35,173 nucleotides of DNA from Silene noctiflora (Eukaryota > Streptophyta > Magnoliopsida > Caryophyllales > Caryophyllaceae), in contig VHZZ01000053.1 in NCBI GenBank assembly GCA_009801015.1, forward strand, positions 347,075 through 382,247, written 5' to 3'. Each line of letters begins with the position of its first letter. Positions within the stretch are counted from its first letter, which is position 1. Positions 19,680-28,203 of the stretch are shown piece by piece. The position numbers were made by a program, and so were the translations under genes. The notes beneath the pieces are model-generated. The model was not told where the DNA came from. It searched no databases and was given only the letters and a program-made list of their open reading frames with translations.

Positions 19680-20015
19680 ACACTGAAGTTCAACGTTTGG
19701 GGTTGGGTGAAACGTTGAACTTCAACGTTGGGAATGGATTGCAAGGTTGGGCTTCAACGTTGGCCCAATTGTGATGCCAAGATTCATCATACAGTCCATC
19801 AGAGATGACAAGACTCAACGTCCCTCCCTCATACAGACGACATGATTCAACGTTCATGCCCAATTGTGACACCCATAATCAACGTCCAAGCCCCTATTGA
19901 CGTGCACATTCATTGTCCATGCCCAACCAAAGGACGATTGGTATCATTGTCTTAGTCCAATATGGACGTTGGGTTTCATTGTCCGTGTCCATTAGGGACA
20001 ACCATATTCAACGTC
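19680..20015. repeat. Degenerate minisatellite of TTCAACGT/CATTGTCC motifs
   Basis: TTCAACGT(T/C) or its close variants recur about every 25-40 bases (for example GTTGAACTTCAACGTTGG, GATTCAACGTTCATGCCC, TTTCATTGTCCGTGTCC), often next to GCCCAATTG. Subterminal repeats of this kind are common in non-autonomous DNA transposons. Confidence 0.6.
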
Positions 20016-20096
20016 TCATTCATACAAAAAATAAAAATAAAATTAAATTATGGGTTGATTCATACTAAGCTAGGCAATTTCAAATTCCACATTCAT

Positions 20097-20384
20097 AATC
20101 GATTCATATTAGGCAATAACTCATACTAGGAAATAATGTCTGATTCAAACGGAAAAAATTACAATTCCATAGATTTTTAAGTAGTTAATTAGTTAATTCG
20201 TTGTTTGACATTGAATCTAATTAACAAATCTTGAATTTATTTTATTTTTTTTTTTTTTAAAATTTGTTATTTGGGAGGATTTGAGAGAGAATAAAGTATA
20301 GAGAGAGTGAGTAAGGGTAGTGATGGTCTTTTTTTTAAAAACGTCGACGATTTGTTACAAAACATCGACGACGTTTCGCAACCC
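20097..20384. repeat. Duplicated right end of MULE-like element, copy 1
   Basis: About 290 bases align with 23143-23425 with some 14 substitutions and a few short indels, including an 8-base difference in a TTAGTTAA run. The segment includes the AGAGAGTGAGTAAGGG block and the CGTCGAC-bearing terminal repeat. Its outer flank (ATTTAGATC) does not match the TAAAATAGC duplication. Confidence 0.85.
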
Positions 20385-20394
20385 CATTTAGATC

Positions 20395-21310
20395 AACCTT
20401 GGAAATACATGTTCATGATTTGTGCGAGCACTTGTAGTCAATTAGAGAAAAGGTTGACATGGAGAAATTTTCCTTCAACGTCAATTTAAATGCTTTCAAG
20501 ATAGCTGCAGCTTCTGCTTGATTTGTCGAGTGAGAGAGGAGAGAGGGGCCCACCTTTAGTGTAGAAGTACGAACCATTATTCTCCAACCTAATGAACCAT
20601 CCTACAGCATCCACAAAGATGTTTGTTTGATCATCCTTTGAAGCTATAGAGTTAGGTTGGTTATTGAAGGCCATAACTACTTTAGATATATAAGGAATCC
20701 TCTTCGGATAATGATACGGCGTTAACGGGTGGCGCCCAATCTCGGCGCCACCCTCTCATATGCACCCCTTATTATTAGGGGTCCCTAGTTATTATATGTG
20801 ATGCACTCATTATTATCGGGGTCCCCACTTATTGTATATGAGAGGGTGACGCCGAGCTTGGGTACCTCCCCGTGACTGCTAACTCATTTATAATAATGGG
20901 TGAATCATATATAATAAGTAGGGACCCCCTAATAATAAGGGGTGCATGTGAGAGAGTGACGTCGTATCATTATCCTCTTTAGAAATGCTAATAGCTCTCT
21001 TGAAGAGATAAATAGATTTATCCCTCATTGCCACAATATTCCTAGCACATTAGACAGTTTAGATAGTACAAAAGACAGAAATCATAATCTCATTGGAATC
21101 ACACATCTTATGAATGAAATAAATTCAATTGATAATCTAGTCTTGCAGGTTTAAATCATGGCTTTATCCAGATCTAATTCCAAGTCGACTACCCCACCAG
21201 ATTCTTGCAGCAAAAGGGCAGTCCCTGGAAAGATGCTCCAATGAATCCACCTCCGTACGATCACAGAGATAACACACACAGTTAACATCCATATTCCTTT
21301 TTGGAGTTCT
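20395..21310 (-). pseudogene. LINE remnant: zf-RVT then RNase H, split by a MITE
   Basis: Reading on the minus strand, 21290-21167 gives a zinc-binding RVT module, CYLCDRTEVDSLEHLSRDCP then FAARIWWGS. After an interrupting MITE, 20690-20400 gives RNase H-like sequence: VDAVGWFIRLENNGSYFYTK, then in another frame QAEAAAILKAFKL. Stops and frame changes show it is dead. Order and strand match the 3' half of a plant LINE ORF2; the reverse transcriptase core is not present upstream. Confidence 0.7.
20698..20980. mobile_element. Long palindromic MITE inserted in the LINE remnant
   Basis: Near-perfect inverted arms run from GGATAATGATACGGCG (20706) to CGTCGTATCATTATCC (ends 20975). Arms include GCACCCCTTATTATTAGGGG on both sides and a second inner pair of GGGACCCC blocks, so nearly all of the ~268 bases can fold. 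The flanks TCCTCTTC (20698-20705) and TCCTCTTT (20973-20980) look like an 8-bp target duplication with one mismatch, but they overlap the palindrome, so the exact border is uncertain. Confidence 0.75.
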
Positions 21311-21327
21311 TCTCTTATATGTTGTCA

Positions 21328-21645
21328 TTCGAGGTGGACACATGTCGGGTTAAGTCAGGTCGGGTCGAACCGGGAGTGGGCTTGTCTCACCTAGTTTGAC
21401 CTTGAACCGACCTTTTAAGTGGTGGGCAGGTTAGCCGAGTCGAGCCCATTCAAGGTGAGGCCGACCCTGAACCGGCCTTTCGACGAGTCGTGGACGACCG
21501 AGTCACGGGTTTGGTCTACCACGCCGATTACCTTGGATCCGAACTGACCTGGAGCATTAGACGGGTCATACGAGTCGACCGGGCCTAGGAAATACAGACC
21601 CAAGGGGTGAGTCAGGCCGGGCCGATCCGTGCAAGTGGCCACATC
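21328..21645. mobile_element. GC-rich hAT-like repeat
   Basis: About 320 bases of GC-rich sequence with repeated CGGGTC/GGGTCGAACCGGG motifs. They lie between GGTGGACACATG on the left and CAAGTGGCCACA on the right, which are imperfect inverted repeats. The composition differs sharply from both flanks. A target duplication could not be fixed, so the superfamily is a guess. Confidence 0.4.
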
Positions 21646-22040
21646 TTGCTGTCATTAACTCTTTCCCTTATAACTTTAACTACATAAACACACAATTAGT
21701 GCTAAACCATTGTTTCTCTTACAAAAGAAAAATTGAAGCAAAACACAACGAGCAAAGCTTCATTCAATATTTATCAAAAACATAATGTTTAAACAAAGTA
21801 CTATATAGTAAAGGGAAAAATAACAAGATTGACAAGCAAAGCCCAACGATTCAATTTCGAGTCTTTGTTTTCTCATTATTGTTGTTCAAGAGCGTAAAAA
21901 AGCTCTCCCTTGTCAACATAATAAGAAAGGCTTAAAGTTTTCTCCATTAATTACTTATACTCCCGCGTAATAAATGCACGATATTTATAGAGTTTTTATT
22001 TTTAAGTGTATTACTTATTCATTCCGGTTTAATACCTTAA
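21646..22040. other. Unassigned AT-rich sequence
   Basis: No coding, RNA or repeat signature is recognised. Confidence 0.5.
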
Positions 22041-22080
22041 CTAGCTTAGAACCCGTGCAAAATTGCACGGGCATGTATAA
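22041..22080. mobile_element. Helitron-like terminal hairpin
   Basis: CTAG at 22041 is followed by a perfect palindrome CCCGTGCAAAATTGCACGGG at 22052-22071. CTAG with a GC-rich hairpin of this sequence is widespread at plant Helitron-type ends. No opposite end was found, so this is probably a fragment. Confidence 0.4.
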
Positions 22081-22429
22081 AAAAGATATAAATAGTTATT
22101 TGAAATTTATAATTATAATATCATTCAATATTATAGTATGAATGTACAAAATTTTACACCTTCAAATTAAAGTAAAATATTGAATTGAGATTCAACATTT
22201 ATAATACTCCTAACATTTAGACCAAATTGATATATAATTGTTATAATAATAGGCGAAGACTTTTTTATGCCCGTGCCTCATATCTGCACCCAAGCATTCA
22301 TAAGCCAATGTGCTTATATCTTATTTCATATCCATGATAATTTCGAATGTAAGCGAATTACATTCGTCCCATAAGTTTTAAAAATCAATAATTAAAAAAT
22401 ATAATAAATTATTAAATCATGAAAACTTC

Positions 22430-22580
22430 AAACATATTTGGTGGGTAGGGGGTATAGCCCCGCCCCGCCACCCATCACAAGTGGAATATTTGTACCGGTA
22501 CCCCTCTACGAATGCTTTACCCATACCCGTCCCATTCATGGGTGCAGGTGTAGTGCGGCACCCATTGTATCTGCTCAACT
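22430..22580. other. GC-rich CCCGCC/GGTACC repeat-like patch
   Basis: A patch with CCCCGCCCCGCCACCC and CCGGTACCCC motifs in otherwise AT-rich DNA. It resembles hAT-subterminal sequence, but no borders were found. From 22580 to 23141 only AT-rich sequence is seen. Confidence 0.3.
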
Positions 22581-23141
22581 AACATCTCTATTCCTTACTA
22601 ATAATCAGAGTATACATGATCAAATAATAATTATAATTAAAAGGTACATGTGTAAGATACGTATTGTATTGCTTAAGATGTAAACATTTAATCTTTACGG
22701 ATTATTTTTTCCTTATGTTTTTAACACTACACAACAATCGTCGTGTAATTTTTAAAATCATAGTACGATATGGACCATATGAAGTTAGTTATTAAAAACA
22801 TGGTAGGAATAGACCATATGAAAAGTTTTTTTTTATAATTTTAAAAGTATGAAAATAATAAAATTTTCATATAATCTGCTAATTTTTTTTTTTTCTAATT
22901 CTGCTAATTTAATTTGATAGTAAACCTTGTTGAGTATATTTTGTTAACCCTATCAGTTATTATAAATTTTTTTACTTCCACCATTTGCTTAATAGAACTT
23001 TACTTAGACTAAAACTTGTTACTATCCATATATATTTTTGGTGAGGGTATATAGATTTTTAGGACACGATTTTACACTAAATTAATATAAACCTTTTTAC
23101 CCAACACCCTTAATAGAACATAGTTATGATATTGAAAAACA

Positions 23142-23142
23142 N
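23142..23142. other. Single N at the start of a duplicated segment
   Basis: The undetermined base sits exactly where similarity to 20097-20384 begins (TAATCGATTCATATTAGG follows it). This is what a contig join or an unresolved repeat boundary would look like. Confidence 0.7.
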
Positions 23143-23425
23143 TAATCGATTCATATTAGGCAACAACTCATACTAGGAAATAATGTCCAATTCAAACGGA
23201 AAAAATTACAATTCCATAGATTATTAAGTAGTTAATTCGTTGTATGACATTGAATCCGATTAACAAATCTTGAATTTATTTTATTTTTATTTTTTTTTAA
23301 AATTTATTGTTCAGGAGGATTTGAGAGAGAATAGAGTAGAGAGAGTGAGTAAGGGTAGTGATGGTCTTTTTTTTTAAAAACGTCGACGATTTGTTACAAA
23401 ACGTCGACGACGTTTCGCAACCCCC
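23143..23425. repeat. Duplicated right end of MULE-like element, copy 2
   Basis: Counterpart of 20097-20384. This copy carries the outer flank TAAAATAGC that matches the left end of the element, so by target duplication it is the true right end. Confidence 0.85.
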
Positions 23426-23817
23426 TAAAATAGCAACATATTGTCTGTTTTATTTCAGATGGGAAAGAGTCCGTCTTGAAATGACCAACTTGTCATTGCC
23501 ACCCTTATTCAGTATTCACCCGTCACCACTGGTAGTCACCTCTCACTTTTCCAGCTCCGCATACTTCAATTGTACATTTGTACATTTGTACTACACTGAA
23601 ATACAAGTAGCTCTGATTTTCTATTCCGTTGTACTACAACTTTGTACTACAAATATATGCAATAATTGTATACATTTACTGATATTTTACAGGGAAATTT
23701 GTTTGCAACCTATACAAGCCTTGTAATTATTTACGGTATCAGGCGTCTTAGTTTAGCGGTTAAGACAAAGACAAAGCCATTTAATGCTATATACAAATTT
23801 GGAATCCTCCCTATACA

Positions 23818-24544
23818 TTACATTGTAAAACAACTAACTTTGGCCACAGGCGAAAATTGAGTTGATGGGGCAGACTTAAGAATGGAGTAAGAAGCTCCCT
23901 CCGATTTTGTTCGAGGAAATGACCGTCTGGGGAGATTTTCCGGCACAATTGTCTCTAAAGAGTTGATATGCCATGGTGGGCATATTCTTTTGTCACTCCA
24001 TCTTGCAATTCTCTTTTTGTTGTTGTTGTTGTTGTTCGGTAATTTGGTTTGTATGATTGCCATTGAATTAAACTCTCCATTCATATTCATATTCATATTC
24101 ATATTGGTGTTGTTTATAAGATCCCCCACTTCTAGACCAATTACTATAGTAATTGCAATGCTTGCCATCACATTTTTGTTGTTCTTCCTTCTTGTTCTTT
24201 CATCATCAACTTTCCTAATTAATCAAGTATTAGTCATTATACAACATTATACAACATTCGGTGATACTAAGTTTCGGTATCAGTCTCTTAGGTTTCCAAA
24301 ACAATCCCTCAAAATAAAGAAATCAATCAAGAAACCATTTTTTATGTTAAAAAAGTGACTATTTTAAAAACATAAAGGGATCATATTTTACTATAAAATG
24401 ATTACTTTTCAAGGGTTCAACGGTCTTATACAAGAATCGGTGGTGTTACCTTAGCAAAAGACTTGTCTTGGAGGGGGAAGAGCCAGGATCATGGGGTGGT
24501 GAAGGAGGCAACGCATTAAGGCTGCAATAAGTTGAGATACCCAT
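23818..24544 (-). CDS. Small two-exon gene, CHLOROPLAST VESICULATION-like protein
   Basis: Exon 1 is 24544-24450 and exon 2 is 24214-23818, with a 235-bp GT-AG intron (AG|GTAACA ... TTAG|GAAA, phase 2). Together they give 163 residues. The N-terminus is MGISTYCSLNALPPSPPHDP, Ser/Pro-rich and plausible as a plastid transit peptide. A basic patch (DERTRRKNNK) and a hydrophobic segment (VMASIAITIVIGLEVG) follow, then low-complexity Met-Asn and Asn runs. The C-terminal block is RWSDKRICPPW...NSLETIVPENLPRR, ending CFTM. From memory this block resembles the plant CV family (Arabidopsis At2g25625), stress-induced proteins that destabilise chloroplasts. That assignment is inference; the gene structure itself is well supported by frame and splice agreement. 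Confidence 0.6.
24017..24036 (+). repeat. (TTG)n in CV-like exon 2
   Basis: About seven TTG triplets, coding Asn repeats on the minus strand. With the ATTCAT repeat at 24081-24105 (Met-Asn repeats) it makes the linker of the CV-like protein low-complexity and probably length-variable. Confidence 0.9.
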
Positions 24545-24621
24545 TTTTATAAATTATAAATTCTTTTTTGGTTTTTGTTTTGTTGAATTAATCAAATAGA
24601 GAAAAGGGCAAAATGGAGAGT

Positions 24622-24627
24622 TTATAG
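24622..24627 (-). promoter_or_regulatory. Candidate TATA box of the CV-like gene
   Basis: TATAAA on the minus strand (TTTATA on plus) within CCTATAAACTC, about 78 bases before the ATG at 24544, leaving a plausible leader of about 45 bases. A second AT-rich TTATAAAAATG directly abuts the ATG and is too close to serve. Confidence 0.5.
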
Positions 24628-24740
24628 GAAGACCTTGATGGTACTGCATCCTAAGTTGTTGTACTACTTTTAAATTGCGTGTACCGTAACTAAGACTTGT
24701 CTTTATTCTAACACAAATTCTGATCGAGAACGGTCACTAT

Positions 24741-24870
24741 CCGTCACAAACTGAAAACGTATAGTGTTCTTCTTACAATATGCAAGTGATACCAACCATG
24801 AGTTGTTCCATTTATCATTCACTTGCCTTATTGTGAGAAGGACACTATCCGTTTTCGGCCTGTGAAAGCA
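24741..24870. mobile_element. Foldback MITE upstream of the CV-like gene
   Basis: Arms of about 50 bases pair imperfectly: GTCACAAACTGAAAACG, ATAGTGTTCTTCTTACAATA and GCAAGTGATAC on the left pair with GTATCATTC-like, CACTTGCC, TATTGTGAGAAGGACACTAT and CCGTTTTCGGCCTGTGA on the right, around a loop of about 25 bases. There is no coding potential. It lies roughly 200-330 bases upstream of the CV-like ATG. Confidence 0.6.
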
Positions 24871-24879
24871 AAACGTTAT

Positions 24880-26860
24880 TCTTTAACATTGCAACCAAGA
24901 TAATGTACTACTAAGAACACCTTTGTATTGTAAAGAGTTTGTAAAACGTCACAAGTTTTTTATCGTTACAAGAAAGACTAACTGTTTTGGCAAATATGAG
25001 GGTAACTTTGATATGTGACATTGTGATTCTCGATTAGTAAAGGTATAACATTATCCCTCAGCTTCGTTTGTAACCGTCATCTATGTAAGTAAAATTTTCA
25101 ATATTTTAATTGTTTTCGAGAGAAGGAGATTGGACAAAAGTCGTTGAACAAAAGGTCACTAGCACCGCTAATTTCCCTAATAGGACTTCTAACGCTTCAC
25201 TCTACCGTTTTTTATACCACCCTCTTTCGACCAAAAAACAAGAATTAAAATATTAAAATAAATATAAATAAAACTTGATGAGAAGATTTATGTTTTTTTA
25301 ATGTAAAATTTGTACACTTAATAACTAAAAATATTGAATTTTTTCTTTCAAATATATTTTTAGATTTTTAATTATTTGTTTTGCGTTCTGAAATCAGTTA
25401 AACAAAGGGGGAAATAGCGTATTTCTAATTTTCTACGTATAACACCAAATAGGTGATGCAACAAGTCAACAACTAGCGAAACGACATTGTCAATGTTCTA
25501 TTTTTCTTTTACTTGCCGTGGTGTACTATGCCTTCTTCTTTGGAGTTTGTATGACACTAGACCTCATAAAATCGACCCAGCCCGAATAATCCAACCCGAA
25601 CTTGACACGATGCCCGAATTTTAGACCCGAGCCCGAATTAACCCGGTTGAAATAATTCGATCCGAATGTTTATTGTTACAAATTGACTATTATCCATAAA
25701 TAACTTGATAATAGCTAACCCGAAAACGATCCGAACCCCACCAAAAGTATAAAAACCTAAAATAACCCGACTCGAAATTGATCTGATTGACCCGTTTTCC
25801 AAGGGTATATGAGACTATCATTGTTTTTAGTGTTTGAATGATGAATAATCTCGGTCCAAAATAATTTAGCTTTGCTTTTAAGTTTGATTTCCTCATTTCG
25901 TTTTCACAAGAAAATGACTTCTCTCTGATTCAACCAAAATTTTGTGTAATTCTGTTACAAGACGGTTATATATTTTTTCTCTCTATTTCAGTTTTATTGT
26001 CCTCTGTTACCTTTAATTTATTACTCGCTCCGTCCTAATCATTTTTTAATTTTAATTAAAATACTCACAAAGAATATAAAAGGTAAACAAATAATGGGGG
26101 TGTGAGTACAAAATTCTTGTTTATTATTTTATTTTATTTTTATTCACCTAATAATATTGTCTCAAGCACCCTCTTTAATTTAAAGGATAAATTCAATAAT
26201 TCATATTTTTTTTTTTTTAAAAAAAAAATCCTCTCAAATGGAAAGGTACAATAAAATGGGATGGATGACGTATAAAAGCGATATAGTATTCGGTAATTTA
26301 TAAGGGCAAAAAAAGTAGTCAAAGTATCACCTAGAACTCTAGAAGACTGTAAAAAGTCAAACGGGAACATCATGTAATTACGAATGAAGTATCTCTTATA
26401 TTTAATCTTTCTTCCCAACACTCATCGGTTACCATTTACCCCTACCCCAGCTGACCAACATATTAACCGAGACTTCACCACCACCAGACTCACCGAAACC
26501 CACCTCTTTCAACAATTACACACCATGATGACTTAAAATCATTTAAAATGACGTACCTTGATTATTCACTTCACCTCAACAAACACTACCACTACCACTA
26601 AAAGCTCGGATTGTCACTCATATTATGTGATCGCGCCATATTAGACCCGCTAAACCCCTAGATCACCCCCGAACTTACAAATTAAAAGAGAAAAACATTT
26701 TAGCTTTAATTTGCTAAGTAAAGGGAAATGATATTATATAGGATATAGTGTTTCGAAAGAAGCCTTTATTTGCTCATTTTGTCAATTTTCATATCTTCCT
26801 TTATTTTCTCCTTAGTATATGGGTTCTCGTTGATTCTCCATACCTGATGCTAATATTTCA
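24880..26860. other. Intergenic region, weak repeat traces
   Basis: 25555-25800 is rich in CCCGAA and CCCGAACC motifs like those at 18510-18550, probably hAT-type subterminal repeats. 26028-26055 (CTCGCTCCGTCCTAATCATT) looks like one Stowaway terminus without a clear partner. No gene is recognised, and the open frames here show no domain signature. Confidence 0.45.
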
Positions 26861-26865
26861 CTTTT

Positions 26866-26958
26866 GGTCACACTGGCTCTAATACCATGTTAAAGAACCA
26901 TCTCAACCAAAAGTTTAAGGTGATGAATGAATCTCAAAATCGGTTTTATATTCTAACA
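26866..26958 (-). mobile_element. TRIM-like LTR element fragment with primer-binding site
   Basis: Read on the minus strand, a short terminal repeat TGTTAGAATATAAAACCGAT ... GGTTCTTTAACA (26958-26888) has TGTTA...TAACA ends. It is followed directly by TGGTATTAGAGCCA, the primer-binding site complementary to initiator tRNA-Met, and then the start of an internal domain (GTGTGACCAAAAGTGAAATA). The rest of the element is missing. A related, rearranged copy lies at 34612-34845. Confidence 0.65.
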
Positions 26959-26959
26959 T

Positions 26960-28190
26960 ATTACATTGGTTCATGGACAATTGATCATCTTTTTGCAATG
27001 ATTTATTACTTACATTGAGGAGAAACATCAAACTTCATTACCCCGATCAAGAAAATAAACTAAAAACGATATTTGTAAAACTTAATTTGAGATCAAATTT
27101 GAAGCGAGATTTTATTATGGTTAGTGCACATTCATGTACGGATTTTATTCTTTTATGAACGTAAATGACAATTATACCCTTTTTATTTTAATGTTTTCAT
27201 CTACTCTTTCATTCCTATTCAATTTTTTCTCTCAATTTTCTCCCTCTAACTTTCACCATCCAACACCACCGCTCGTCAGCCACCATCCACCACCCTCACC
27301 GCTGTATCCCCTGTGCCACCTGCCGGTCTTGACAACCTCTTTAGGTTGGCCATCAGACGAATTCACAGATCCGCCTCCCCCCATACATCCTCTTCCCTAA
27401 CACCACCGGACCACTCCTGCCACCACCGAGACGGTGGTTCATGAATATCACCACCGGAACACTGTCGGAAACTAGTATTGCTAACACCACCAGACCACCC
27501 CAGAATTTACCATGATTCACAAGAGTATCGTAAATGTCTTTATTTTGTAGTATAGTCGATTAGTTTGATGAAAAAAAAAGAAAAAAAAATGTTCAAGGAA
27601 AAAATCAAACAAGCAAAACATAGTAATTGCCAATTGGGTTGTTCATGTACGTTGGACGTCCACACACCGTGCATCACTGCTACGTTGGCCGCCGTCCCTT
27701 ATCCCAACTCCGACGACGGTTTAAGTAAACCTTAATTTAATTAATGTAAATTAACTACTTAATTTGATATAATATAATTAATAAAATTAAGAATTAAAAT
27801 TATTACTTGATCGATACGAGAATTAGCATCCGTAGTTGTACAATTTGACGGATTTGATTAACTTTGTGAGGGGAGAGAATTAGAGAGAGATTTTTTTATT
27901 TTTTTTGGAAAGGGCATACAATGGAAAAATAATGAAAAAAAAAGTCATAAATAAGTAAAACCCGTACATAAATGAGTAAAACCCGTACATTAATTATACT
28001 CCCAAAAAATCCTTTGAGACTGCAATACAATTTTTGACAACAGTCAGAAAATACATTTTCAGTGTTCTATTAATTCATTACAAAAATGAGAAGAAATAAC
28101 AATGTTACAAATCCTATAAAAAATAAAAGTATATATACTATAAGCAAAGCCTATATATATTAAAACATGGCCTAAAAAGAATGTGCATTC
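26960..28190. other. Intergenic region 3' of the ABC transporter gene
   Basis: 27240-27480 is C-rich with CCACCACC and CACCACCGGACCAC runs. 27850-27910 has GGGGAGAGAATTAGAGAGAG followed by a T-run. Both resemble the interior and right part of the MULE-like element at 19084-20384, but no terminal repeat is present. No gene is supported. The ABC gene 3' UTR begins at 28203 on the minus strand. Confidence 0.4.
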
Positions 28191-28203
28191 TTGAGAGCTC
28201 TCA

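Larger units (their letters stand above)
19075..23434. mobile_element. MULE-like element with 9-bp TSD and nested insertions
   Basis: Left end (from 19084): GGGTTTCGAAA followed by two CGTCGACGTTTT copies spaced by ACAACAAAT. Right end (to 23425), reverse-complemented: GGGTTGCGAAA followed by the same two copies. Flanks are identical 9-mers TAAAATAGC at 19075-19083 and 23426-23434, the duplication length of Mutator-like elements. No transposase is visible. The interior contains a C-rich stretch, a degenerate minisatellite, a duplicate of the right end, LINE pieces and a palindromic MITE. The inner right end at 20330-20384 has no matching flank. Confidence 0.65.
18898..23484. mobile_element. 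Host MITE split by a MULE-like insertion
   Basis: The left inverted end (CTTATTTCAGACGGGCTG... CCCGTCTGAAATAAGG, 18898-18936) matches the reverse complement of the right end at about 23445-23484 (TTTTATTTCAGATGGGAAAG... CCGTCTTGAAATGACC). The two halves of this short AT-rich element (18898-19083 and 23426-23484) are separated by a 4.3-kb insertion at TAAAATAGC. Confidence 0.6.

Noticed and set aside
19084..20384. A self-contained 1.3-kb MULE-like element
   Set aside because: Its two flanks do not match as a target duplication, while the left flank matches the one at 23426-23434.
20307..20489. Frame beginning with FFKNVDDLLQN, repeated at 23358
   Set aside because: It is a translation of the transposon terminal repeat with CGTCGAC motifs, hence its conservation between copies.
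26140..27400. Open frames of 88-93 residues
   Set aside because: Low-complexity AT- or C-rich translations without splice partners or motifs.
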